A stretch of DNA of 14,568 nucleotides, from positions 1 to 14,568 of the forward strand of contig NZ_GG700810.1 in the NCBI RefSeq assembly GCF_000160875.1, read 5' to 3'. Origin of the DNA: Lactobacillus iners DSM 13335 (GTDB lineage Bacteria; Bacillota; Bacilli; Lactobacillales; Lactobacillaceae). The translations under genes and the position numbers were made by a program. Position 1 is the first letter of the stretch; the number at the start of each line of letters is the position of its first letter. The notes below the pieces were generated by a model, which saw only the letters and a list, made by a program, of their open reading frames with translations, ran no database searches and had not been told where the DNA came from. This document shows positions 6,479 through 12,446 of this stretch, one piece after another.

Positions 6479-6833
6479 TTATGATGTAGTTGTTTTTAAA
6501 TTGTTAGTTTACTTTTACGCTTGTTTAAAGCGTGTTACGGTATTCAAACAGGCAGAATTTGATTTGATCACTAAAAAAGCTGGAGTAGATGAGCGTTATT
6601 TACTGGATATCTTGAGAATGATGCAAGACGAGGTCTTAATTGAGGGCTTAGCTTTTACTAAGGCTTGGGGTGAAGAGTTAATCTTGCTTGGAAATGTTTC
6701 AGACGCTAAGATTACTGCTGAAGGAATTCATTACCTGCAAGATAATGGACGAATGAAAAAAGTATTAGCGTTTTTAATAGATAAAGCTGATACAATAATT
6801 GGTTTAGTAAAGCTTGTGGCTTTGATGCAATAA
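6465..6833 (+). CDS. YjcQ-like phage protein
   Basis: This 122-residue protein resembles the YjcQ family: MAKDDYDVVVFKLLVYFYACLK at the N-terminus, a middle LLDILRMMQDEVLIEGL and a late ITAEGIHYLQDN segment. The layout (helices, then a wing-like hairpin, then ITxxGxxYL) suggests a winged-helix fold, so DNA binding is possible. YjcQ is found in prophages of Bacillus and lactic acid bacteria; its role is not established to my knowledge. The start at 6465 follows GGAGGA by four bases. It is the last gene before a terminator. Confidence 0.8.
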   Translation: MAKDDYDVVVFKLLVYFYACLKRVTVFKQAEFDLITKKAGVDERYLLDILRMMQDEVLIEGLAFTKAWGEELILLGNVSDAKITAEGIHYLQDNGRMKKVLAFLIDKADTIIGLVKLVALMQ

Positions 6834-6864
6834 CCGCCACCTAATCGGCCGGTGGTTTTATTTT
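6832..6864 (+). terminator. Rho-independent terminator after the YjcQ-like gene
   Basis: AACCGCC (6832-6838, overlapping the stop codon) pairs with GGTGGTT (6851-6857, one wobble), followed by TTTATTTTG. It closes the terS-to-yjcQ operon. Confidence 0.7.
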
Positions 6865-6893
6865 GCACAAAATTAAGGAGTAGGAGGGATTGA

Positions 6894-7199
6894 ATGGATA
6901 AACCCTTAACAATAAATGTTGCTGGGCTAAATTATAAGGTTGTTGTTACAGAATATTTTAAGGCTAGTGACGATGACCGAAATTTATGGGGTTACTGTGA
7001 TTATGGTGACTTAACTATTTATATTAGAAAATCATTGAGTGAAGAAAGAAAACAGCAGACGTTAATTCACGAACTAACGCATGCTGTTTTTTCAGAAGCA
7101 GGATTTACTGAGCAAGATGAAGAGACTGTAACCAGATTAAGTTCCGTCTTGTATCAAGTTTTAAAACAGAATCCTCACATTTTTACTTTTCAATCCTAA
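6894..7199 (+). CDS. Stand-alone HExxH metallopeptidase (ImmA/IrrE-like)
   Basis: This 101-residue protein carries LIHELTHAVF with the zinc motif His59-Glu-Leu-Thr-His63 and a downstream acidic helix (DEETVTRLSSVLY) that may supply the third ligand, as in the ImmA/IrrE and SprT-like minimal gluzincins. ImmA-type proteases cleave phage repressors, usually paired with a repressor gene, but none is seen here and no helix-turn-helix is fused. The start follows AGGAGGG. The gene sits between a terminator and a convergent minus-strand gene that overlaps its 3' end by 17 bp, so it is a single-gene unit. Confidence 0.75.
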   Translation: MDKPLTINVAGLNYKVVVTEYFKASDDDRNLWGYCDYGDLTIYIRKSLSEERKQQTLIHELTHAVFSEAGFTEQDEETVTRLSSVLYQVLKQNPHIFTFQS

Positions 7200-7344
7200 C
7201 GCCTTTAAAATTACCGCCAGTTGTTTTAACGTCCATAAATTTACCAGTTTGAGTGTTTCTTTTGGTGTATAAATTATTTTTAACTTGTGAACGAGAACAA
7301 ACAGCACCCTTTCTCCCACCGCCTTTGGGACCATTTTTAGCCAT
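7183..7344 (-). CDS. Small Gly/Lys-rich phage protein (GGGRKGAV family)
   Basis: Read on the minus strand, ATG at 7344 to TAA at 7183 gives 53 residues. It begins MAKNGPKGGGRKGAV and ends TGKFMDVKTTGGNFKGVR. A perfect AAGGAGGTGA site lies just upstream. I recognise this as a common small basic protein of phages of lactic acid bacteria; its function is unknown. Its motifs TKRxTxTGKFMDVK and GGNFKGV are low-complexity and basic, consistent with binding nucleic acid. It converges with, and overlaps by 17 bp, the metallopeptidase gene, so the two may interfere in expression. Confidence 0.8.
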   Translation of the reverse strand: MAKNGPKGGGRKGAVCSRSQVKNNLYTKRNTQTGKFMDVKTTGGNFKGVRIEK

Positions 7345-7367
7345 AATCTCACCTCCTTTCTGGTTAA

Positions 7368-7373
7368 ATTATA
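7368..7373 (-). promoter_or_regulatory. Candidate -10 box for the minus-strand small gene
   Basis: Read on the minus strand this is TATAAT, located about 24 bp upstream of the ATG at 7344. No good -35 box is visible at 16-18 bp. Confidence 0.3.
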
Positions 7374-7417
7374 TCAGTTTGTTAGTTTTACTATTTAAAA
7401 ATCAAGGAGTTAGGGAC

Positions 7418-7561
7418 ATGTATACATTATATAAAATTAAAATATGGTTTATTCAAACATTCTGCTGTGTACACGAATGGGAAGTTGTAGTTAAGGATAT
7501 ACCTTTTCATGGAACACTGTATAGATGTAAAAAATGTGGTAAAGGAACCACAAAAACATAA
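7418..7561 (+). CDS. Small zinc-ribbon phage protein (DUF1660-like), copy 2
   Basis: This 47-residue protein matches the one at 66 except for Lys6 and Thr47. The CCxHEW and CKKCGK metal-binding pairs are kept, as is the AAGGAGTTAGGG ribosome binding site. Both copies remaining open, with a silent or conservative pattern of change, suggests a recent duplication or continuing selection. A longer frame starting at 7253 has no ribosome binding site and runs antisense through the minus-strand gene, so I reject it. Confidence 0.75.
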   Translation: MYTLYKIKIWFIQTFCCVHEWEVVVKDIPFHGTLYRCKKCGKGTTKT

Positions 7562-7570
7562 TATTAAAAT

Positions 7571-7677
7571 AATCGTGAGTTAATCGTGTGAAATAAAACT
7601 TACTAATCAACTCAAATGGCTATAAATAGCCAAAATAAATAAAAATAATCGTGAGTTAATCGTGCGAAGTCGTGTAA
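7571..7677 (+). promoter_or_regulatory. Phased AATCGTG repeats with hairpin, copy 2
   Basis: Units start at 7571, 7582, 7647 and 7658, with a diverged AGTCGTGTAA at 7668. Spacing inside each group is 10-11 bp, and the TGGCTATAAATAGCCA hairpin lies at 7617-7632. One unit fewer than in copy 1, but the phase is kept. Confidence 0.6.
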
Positions 7678-7692
7678 ACGGCTTTTTATTTT
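7668..7692 (+). terminator. Rho-independent terminator, repeat copy 2
   Basis: AGTCGT pairs with ACGGCT around GTAA, followed by TTTTATTTT, as in copy 1. Confidence 0.6.
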
Positions 7693-7782
7693 GCCTTTTC
7701 CCGTGTGTGCAGGCAGTAAAGAACACCATGTGTCAGTTTCCCGGAACTTTAAAATGTGTGTTATAGAAAGGACATTTAAAAA

Positions 7783-8058
7783 ATGCCAAAAGATGTGCGA
7801 CAAGCTTTAGAAGAAAAAGAAAATGGCAAGCAGGTTTCAGTTAATGAAGAGAGTAACGCTGCAGAAACTCAAGAACAAGAAACTGCAAATACTGATGTTG
7901 AAAAGATTGATGCTGATAAGATTGTGCAGCCTTATATTGATCGAAATAAAAAAATATTTTTCAGAAAAGGCTTGCTTGTAATAGAAATATATAGTAATAT
8001 AGTTATTGCTGATGCGTTATGTGTTAGTAAGCAACTGGTACTGATAAAAAGGTGTTGA
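7783..8058 (+). CDS. Truncated phage ORF fused to host promoter region
   Basis: This is a 91-codon frame with a GAAAGGA ribosome binding site. The first ~55 residues are acidic and Glu/Gln/Asn-rich, ending DVEKIDADKIVQPYIDR, like the start of a phage scaffold or head-assembly protein. That fits the position expected after portal and minor head genes but is not proven. The remaining ~35 residues are hydrophobic with no family character, and the DNA there (from about 7970) contains tRNA-operon promoter elements; the stop codon lies inside the -35 box at 8055-8060. I read it as a phage gene cut off at the prophage/chromosome junction. Confidence 0.5.
   Translation: MPKDVRQALEEKENGKQVSVNEESNAAETQEQETANTDVEKIDADKIVQPYIDRNKKIFFRKGLLVIEIYSNIVIADALCVSKQLVLIKRC
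7972..8000 (+). promoter_or_regulatory. Possible upstream promoter P1 of the tRNA operon
   Basis: TTGCTT (7972-7977) and TAATAT (7995-8000) are 17 bp apart. It lies 83 bp upstream of the strong promoter, like the tandem promoters often seen at stable RNA operons. The match is moderate. Confidence 0.35.
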
Positions 8059-8083
8059 CAATGTTTTCAATTGCTGATAAAAT
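8055..8083 (+). promoter_or_regulatory. Main promoter of the tRNA operon
   Basis: A perfect -35 box TTGACA (8055-8060) is followed after exactly 17 bp by TAAAAT (8078-8083). Transcription would start about 17 bases before tRNA-Glu. Confidence 0.85.
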
Positions 8084-8106
8084 TATTTAGTACTTAAGTT
8101 GTAAAA

Positions 8107-8178
8107 GACCCGTTGGTCAAGTGGTTAAGACACCGCCCTTTCACGGCGGTAACATGAGTTCAAATCTCGTACGGGTCA
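8107..8178 (+). tRNA. tRNA-Glu (UUC)
   Basis: A 72-nt cloverleaf: acceptor GACCCGT/ACGGGTC, anticodon stem CCGCC/GGCGG with loop CTTTCAC, discriminator A, T-loop TTCAAAT. No CCA is encoded. A 12-bp palindrome TGCCTTAAGGCA (8180-8191) separates it from tRNA-Ser and may serve in processing. Confidence 0.95.
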
Positions 8179-8196
8179 TTGCCTTAAGGCATTAAT

Positions 8197-8287
8197 GGAG
8201 GATTACCCAAGTCCGGCTGAAGGGAACGGTCTTGAAAACCGTCAGACGGGTTCTGCCCGTGCGTGGGTCCGAATCCCACATCCTCCT
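8197..8287 (+). tRNA. tRNA-Ser (UGA)
   Basis: A 91-nt class II tRNA with a long variable arm. Acceptor GGAGGAT/ATCCTCC, anticodon stem ACGGT/ACCGT, loop CTTGAAA. The T-loop is TCCGAAT, with C at position 55 instead of U. The discriminator reads as T rather than the usual G, and CCA is not encoded. Confidence 0.93.
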
Positions 8288-8297
8288 TAATAGTTAT

Positions 8298-8371
<74 letters not shown>

Positions 8372-8373
8372 TT

Positions 8374-8446
8374 GGTCCCTTGGTGTAGGGGTTATCACGC
8401 CTCCCTGTCACGGAGGAGATCACCGGTCCGAATCCGGTAGGGACCG
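8374..8446 (+). tRNA. tRNA-Asp (GUC)
   Basis: Acceptor GGTCCCT/AGGGACC, anticodon stem CCTCC/GGAGG with loop CTGTCAC, discriminator G as expected for Asp. The T-loop is TCCGAAT, so position 55 is C. 73 nt, no CCA. Confidence 0.95.
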
Positions 8447-8452
8447 TAGAAT

Positions 8453-8525
8453 GGCTCGGTAGCTCAGTTGGTAGAGCAAAGGATTGAAGCTCCTTGTGTC
8501 GGCGGTTCGATTCCGTCCCGCGCCA
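8453..8525 (+). tRNA. tRNA-Phe (GAA)
   Basis: Anticodon stem AAGGA/TCCTT with loop TTGAAGC, discriminator A. The acceptor GGCTCGG faces CCGCGCC, leaving a U4-C69 mismatch; all other pairs are sound. 73 nt, no CCA. Confidence 0.93.
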
Positions 8526-8532
8526 TTATTTC

Positions 8533-8614
8533 GGAGGAGTAGCGAAGTGGCTAAACGCGCCGGTCTGTAAAACCGTTCTCTCTGAGTTCAGTGGTTCGAA
8601 TCCACTCTCCTCCA
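8533..8614 (+). tRNA. tRNA-Tyr (GUA)
   Basis: An 82-nt class II tRNA: acceptor GGAGGAG/CTCCTCC, anticodon loop CTGTAAA, long variable arm, discriminator A. No CCA. Confidence 0.95.
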
Positions 8615-8618
8615 TAAT

Positions 8619-8689
8619 AGGGATATAGTATAAAGGTAGTACATCGGTCTCCAAAACCGCTAGTGTGGGTTCAATTCCTACTATCCCTG
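8619..8689 (+). tRNA. tRNA-Trp (CCA anticodon)
   Basis: Acceptor AGGGATA/TATCCCT, anticodon stem with loop CTCCAAA, discriminator G as required by bacterial TrpRS. 71 nt; no 3' CCA. Confidence 0.95.
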
Positions 8690-8702
8690 TTTATAAAATT
8701 AC

Positions 8703-8776
8703 GGCGGAATTGGTGAAGCGGTTAACACTCCGGTTTGTGGATCCGGCATGCGTGGGTTCGAGCCCCACATTCCGCC
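8703..8776 (+). tRNA. tRNA-His (GUG)
   Basis: Acceptor GCGGAAT/ATTCCGC extended by the histidine-specific extra pair G-1 (8703) to C73 (8776). Anticodon GTG lies in CCGGTTTGTGGATCCGG. The G-1 is encoded in the DNA. No CCA. Confidence 0.94.
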
Positions 8777-8783
8777 CTAACAT

Positions 8784-8855
8784 TGGGATATAGCCAAGTG
8801 GTAAGGCAATGGACTTTGACTTCATCATGCGCTGGTTCGAATCCAGCTATCCCAA
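8784..8855 (+). tRNA. tRNA-Gln (UUG)
   Basis: Acceptor TGGGATA/TATCCCA (the weak U1-A72 pair typical of Gln), anticodon loop CTTTGAC, discriminator A. 72 nt, no CCA. Confidence 0.94.
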
Positions 8856-8878
8856 TTTGTTAACAATCAGTAGATGAT

Positions 8879-8949
<71 letters not shown>

Positions 8950-8982
8950 TCGCCTGAAGTCCTGATTAAATATTTATTTTAT

Positions 8983-9066
8983 GGCGGTGTGGCGGAATTG
9001 GCAGACGCGTCAGACTCAAAATCTGGTGTCCCTTGGGACGTATCGGTTCGACCCCGATCACCGCTA
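8983..9066 (+). tRNA. tRNA-Leu (CAA)
   Basis: A class II tRNA of 84 nt: acceptor GGCGGTG/CACCGCT (first pair a G-U wobble), anticodon loop CTCAAAA, variable arm closed by CCC/GGG, discriminator A as needed for Leu. No CCA. Confidence 0.93.
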
Positions 9067-9092
9067 TTTTTTCAGACATTCTGGCTGAATAT

Positions 9093-9120
9093 GACGTGAG
9101 GATTCTCACGTCTTTTTTTT
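9093..9120 (+). terminator. Terminator of the tRNA operon
   Basis: A perfect 8-bp stem GACGTGAG/CTCACGTC around GATT, followed by eight T. Confidence 0.93.
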
Positions 9121-9127
9121 ATTCAAA

Positions 9128-9156
9128 TTGCATGAAATGCTTGTAAATTTTATAAT
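9128..9156 (+). promoter_or_regulatory. Promoter of the glycolipid/LTA operon
   Basis: TTGCAT (9128-9133), 17 bp, then a perfect TATAAT (9151-9156). The start of transcription would fall near 9163, giving a leader of only about 15 bases that begins just before the GGAGG site. There is thus no room for a riboswitch or attenuator; control must act at the promoter. Confidence 0.8.
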
Positions 9157-9178
9157 ATCCCTATATGGAGGTATTTTA

Positions 9179-10333
9179 ATGAATATAGGACTTTTTTCAG
9201 ATACATATTTTCCGCAAATATCAGGTGTTGCCACTTCTATTAAAACTTTAAAAGAAGCGTTAGAACAACAAGGGCATTCTGTCTTTATTTTTACTACGAC
9301 TGATCCACATGTAGATAAAAATATTGTTGAACCAAATATTTTTCGTGTTGCCAGTGTACCATTTGTATCTTTTACAGATAGGAGAGTAGCTTTTCGAGGT
9401 TTATTCCAAGTTGCTAAAATTGCAAATGAGGTTAAGCTTGATATTGTACATACGCAAACAGAATTTTCAATGGGACTCATTGGTAAGTACGTTGCATATT
9501 CTTTAAAAATACCGTCTGTTCATACGTACCATACCATGTATGAAGATTATTTGCATTATGTGCTAAATGGTCATTTGCTAAAACCATATCATGTTAAGCA
9601 ATTTACAAAGGCTTATTTATATCATATGAACGGCGTTATTGCACCAAGTAGACGAGTAGAGGACACTTTATTACGTTATGGTGTTAAGACACCGATTAGA
9701 GTAATTCCTACAGGTGTTGATATAAGTGGAATCAATGCGGCTCCAGTTTGTGATGTGAGAAAACAACTTGGATTATCAAGTAGTGACTATGTAATTTTAA
9801 CTTTGTCTAGAATAGCTGCTGAGAAGAAAATAAATAGAATTTTAGATTGTTTAGCTATTTTAGTGGATGAATTTCCAAATTTGAAATTAGTTATTGCTGG
9901 CGATGGACCAGACGTAGGGCCATTAAAAGATCAAGTATTAAGGTTGAATCTAGAAAAATATGTAATATTTTCTGGTAACGTTGATCATAGTAATGTAGCT
10001 AATTTTTATCGAATGGCAGATTTGTTTGTATCAGCAAGTGATACAGAAACACAAGGTTTGACATATATCGAATCTTTATCTGTAGGCACACCTTGTGTTG
10101 TTTATAACACAGACTATACAAGAAATATTTTTGATTCATCTTCATTGGGTTCTGTATTTGATACTAAGCAAGAAATGTATGATTTAATTAGATCATATAT
10201 ATTACGTACACCAAATAAAGCAGATGATAGTATTTTTCAAAAAAAATTATCAGAGATTTCAGCTGAAGCTTTTGCAAAAAATGTAGCAGAATTTTATGAT
10301 GATGTTATTATGCAATACAAAAGGATAAAATAA
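9179..10333 (+). CDS. lafA: 1,2-diacylglycerol 3-glucosyltransferase (LafA-like)
   Basis: LafA-type GT4 enzymes move glucose from UDP-glucose to diacylglycerol on the inner membrane face, making the first glycolipid of the LTA anchor. The protein has 384 residues from the ATG at 9179, preceded by GGAGG. The N-terminal domain starts MNIGLFSDTYFPQISGVATS, the acceptor-side signature of the monoglucosyl-DAG synthase group, and includes HTQTEFSMG and HTYHTMYEDY. The C-terminal nucleotide-sugar domain has IPTGVD, an LVIAGDGP turn and the E-x7-E motif from Glu290 to Glu298 (ETQGLTYIE). No membrane span is visible, in line with a peripheral enzyme. A promoter lies just upstream and lafB follows after 1 bp. 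Confidence 0.88.
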   Translation: MNIGLFSDTYFPQISGVATSIKTLKEALEQQGHSVFIFTTTDPHVDKNIVEPNIFRVASVPFVSFTDRRVAFRGLFQVAKIANEVKLDIVHTQTEFSMGLIGKYVAYSLKIPSVHTYHTMYEDYLHYVLNGHLLKPYHVKQFTKAYLYHMNGVIAPSRRVEDTLLRYGVKTPIRVIPTGVDISGINAAPVCDVRKQLGLSSSDYVILTLSRIAAEKKINRILDCLAILVDEFPNLKLVIAGDGPDVGPLKDQVLRLNLEKYVIFSGNVDHSNVANFYRMADLFVSASDTETQGLTYIESLSVGTPCVVYNTDYTRNIFDSSSLGSVFDTKQEMYDLIRSYILRTPNKADDSIFQKKLSEISAEAFAKNVAEFYDDVIMQYKRIK

Positions 10334-10334
10334 A

Positions 10335-11378
10335 ATGATAAAAATTAATATGTTTTCAAAAGCAGATACTGTACAAGGACAAGGTGTAGGTTCTGCTTAT
10401 AATGAATTAATTGGTCTATTAAGGAAAAATTTGTCTAATGAATTTCAAGTAACCATTAATCAATATTCACAAAGTGATATTACACATTACCATACTATTA
10501 ATCCGACTTATTTTATAAATAGTTTTTCCAAAAATCGAGGACGAAAGATTGGCTATGTTCATTTTTTACCTGAAACATTAGAAGGATCTATCAAATTGCC
10601 TAGTGGTGCCAAAACTGTACTATACAAGTATGTGATAGATTTTTATAAAAGAATGGATCAAATTGTAGTTGTTAATCCTATCTTTATTGATAAATTAGCA
10701 AATTATGGAATTGATCGATCCAAAATAAAATATATACCTAATTTTGTTTCGAAAAGTGTTTTTTATGAACAAACTGATGCTCAAAAAAAGCAATTTAGGG
10801 AAAAAGTTGGTATACCAGATGATAAATTTGTTATTTTTGGTGATGGCCAAGTTCAAGTTAGAAAAGGTGTCGATGATTTCGCTAAGTTAGCACAAGCTAA
10901 TCCAGATATACAATTTATATGGGCTGGTGGTTTTTCATTTGGAAAAATTACTGAAGGATATGATCGATTAAAGAAATTAGTTGCTAATCCGCCAAAAAAT
11001 TTATTATTTACAGGGATTATTACTCGTCAAGAATTAGTTAACTATTTGAATATTGCTAATTTATTCTTATTGCCATCATATGATGAGTTATTTCCGATGT
11101 CTGTGTTAGAAGCTTTTTCATGTGGTACGCCTGTTTTATTAAGAAATTTAGACTTGTATAAAGCTATTATCGATGGATATTATATGTCTGGTAATAATTT
11201 TGATGATTTTAATCAAATAATACAGTCAGTTTTAAGTGATCCTGAAAAATTAAAGAGGTATCATACGTTATCTTTAAAAGCCAGTGATGAATATTCTGAG
11301 GCCAATTTAACTAAAGTCTGGCGTGAATTTTATTTAGAGCAATATAATTTGGGTAAAAAAATGGGACAGATAAAATAA
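10335..11378 (+). CDS. lafB: Diglycosyl-diacylglycerol synthase (LafB-like)
   Basis: LafB-type GT4 enzymes add a second hexose (galactose in Listeria and lactobacilli, glucose in the enterococcal BgsA homologue) to glucosyl-DAG. This 347-residue protein has the family start MFSKADTVQGQGVGSAYNEL, a HYHTINP motif (about 52-58), IPNFV in the hinge, and the E-x7-E motif ELFPMSVLE (Glu251 to Glu259) followed by SCGTPVLL. The ribosome binding site AAAGGA lies inside the end of lafA. The last base of its stop is the first base of the next start, so translation is coupled. Which sugar it uses cannot be told from sequence alone. Confidence 0.85.
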   Translation: MIKINMFSKADTVQGQGVGSAYNELIGLLRKNLSNEFQVTINQYSQSDITHYHTINPTYFINSFSKNRGRKIGYVHFLPETLEGSIKLPSGAKTVLYKYVIDFYKRMDQIVVVNPIFIDKLANYGIDRSKIKYIPNFVSKSVFYEQTDAQKKQFREKVGIPDDKFVIFGDGQVQVRKGVDDFAKLAQANPDIQFIWAGGFSFGKITEGYDRLKKLVANPPKNLLFTGIITRQELVNYLNIANLFLLPSYDELFPMSVLEAFSCGTPVLLRNLDLYKAIIDGYYMSGNNFDDFNQIIQSVLSDPEKLKRYHTLSLKASDEYSEANLTKVWREFYLEQYNLGKKMGQIK

Positions 11379-12388
11379 TGAATAAAAGACATATTATTGG
11401 TATTTTATTTGTACTATTGATTAGCTGCATAGTTATATGTAAAGAATTAAGTACGATTAATATTGCCACGTTAATTAAAGATGCTAATTTCATAAATGTT
11501 TTTTATTGTGTATTAATATTTGTGACTTTAGCTTTTAGCTTTTTGTGTGAGTCATTTATTTTAGTAATACTTAATTACGAACAAAATTCTTTAATCCCCC
11601 CTTTTTGGTCTTTTGTTAGAGTATCTCTAGTGCAATCTTTATTTAATGCTATAACGCCCATGTCTACAGGGGGACAACCTGCACAAATTGTGGCTTTAAA
11701 ACAAATGGGTATATCGGTAGGAAAAGCTACATCAGTTTTATTGATGAAATTTATTATTTATCAAATATCTGTTTTTGGTATTTATATTTTTGCGTTTGTA
11801 ACGTGTTTTCAGTCAATATTAGCTAAATTTGATGGTATAGCTGTTTTCATTTTTATCGGTTTTATATTACATATAAGTTCAATAATATTTTTGCTATTTA
11901 TTTTATTTGCACATAATTTTACTGTTAAATTGACTAAAAAAATTGGTAACTTTTTGTTTTATTTGATTAAAAGCAAGAAATTGAGCAATTGGCAAAATAA
12001 TGTATTAAATCAGATAAATAATTTTTATGTAGAGGGAGAAAAATTACGTTCTAATAAAATGAAGTTATTTTGTTGCTTCTGCTTAACTCTTTTACAATTA
12101 TTGTGCTTTTATTCAGTACCTTTTTTTATTTTGCTAGCATTGAATTTGAATTGCTCTTGGTTGGCAGTTACTAAAATTAATGTTATGAATACATTATTTA
12201 TGTCGATTGTACCTATTCCGGGAGCTGAGGGCGGAGCTGAATTTGGTTTTCAGAAATTATTTTCCACATTCATTGATTCCAAATCGTTATTGGTTCTCGC
12301 CTTGTTTTTATGGCGTTTTGCGACATATTTTCTAGAGATTATTTTAGGCTTAATATTTTGGACAATAAAACCTAAAAAACATTATTGA
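11378..12388 (+). CDS. LPG_synthase_TM (UPF0104) multispanning membrane protein, candidate glycolipid flippase
   Basis: This 336-residue protein is very hydrophobic, with about 8 membrane segments beginning at residues 6-21 and 35-62. It carries the two hallmarks of the YbhN/UPF0104 family, which shares the membrane domain of MprF: TPMSTGGQPAQIVALKQ (residues 93-109) and PIPGAEGGAEFGF (279-291). It lacks the soluble C-terminal lysyl-transferase domain of MprF, so it should not aminoacylate lipids. The MprF membrane domain is a lipid flippase. Lying between lafB and ltaS, it is a good candidate to move the glycolipid anchor outward, the job LtaA does in Staphylococcus aureus; this is inference from context. 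Confidence 0.85.
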   Translation: MNKRHIIGILFVLLISCIVICKELSTINIATLIKDANFINVFYCVLIFVTLAFSFLCESFILVILNYEQNSLIPPFWSFVRVSLVQSLFNAITPMSTGGQPAQIVALKQMGISVGKATSVLLMKFIIYQISVFGIYIFAFVTCFQSILAKFDGIAVFIFIGFILHISSIIFLLFILFAHNFTVKLTKKIGNFLFYLIKSKKLSNWQNNVLNQINNFYVEGEKLRSNKMKLFCCFCLTLLQLLCFYSVPFFILLALNLNCSWLAVTKINVMNTLFMSIVPIPGAEGGAEFGFQKLFSTFIDSKSLLVLALFLWRFATYFLEIILGLIFWTIKPKKHY

Positions 12389-12446
12389 AATTTATTCTAT
12401 ACGTAGTAATAAGTAGTATCATTAAAAGGTAAACAGGAGGAATTTG

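Larger units (their letters stand above)
7397..7694 (+). repeat. Long direct repeat, copy 2 (zinc-ribbon gene + iterons + terminator)
   Basis: This matches 45-352 with few substitutions and lacks one 10-bp unit. Unlike copy 1 it is not followed by terS sequence; homology stops right after the terminator tail at 7694. It lies at the right edge of the phage-derived block. Confidence 0.95.

Noticed and set aside
7253..7561. Longer form of zinc-ribbon copy 2 (102 aa)
   Set aside because: The extension has no ribosome binding site, covers the antisense small gene and is not shared with copy 1.
9106..9480. Minus-strand ORF opposite lafA
   Set aside because: It has no ribosome binding site or family features and lies fully antisense to a well-supported gene.
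12389..12446. Separate ltaS promoter in the 58-bp gap
   Set aside because: TATAC-like boxes are present but no properly spaced -35 box; no terminator precedes it, so co-transcription is more likely.
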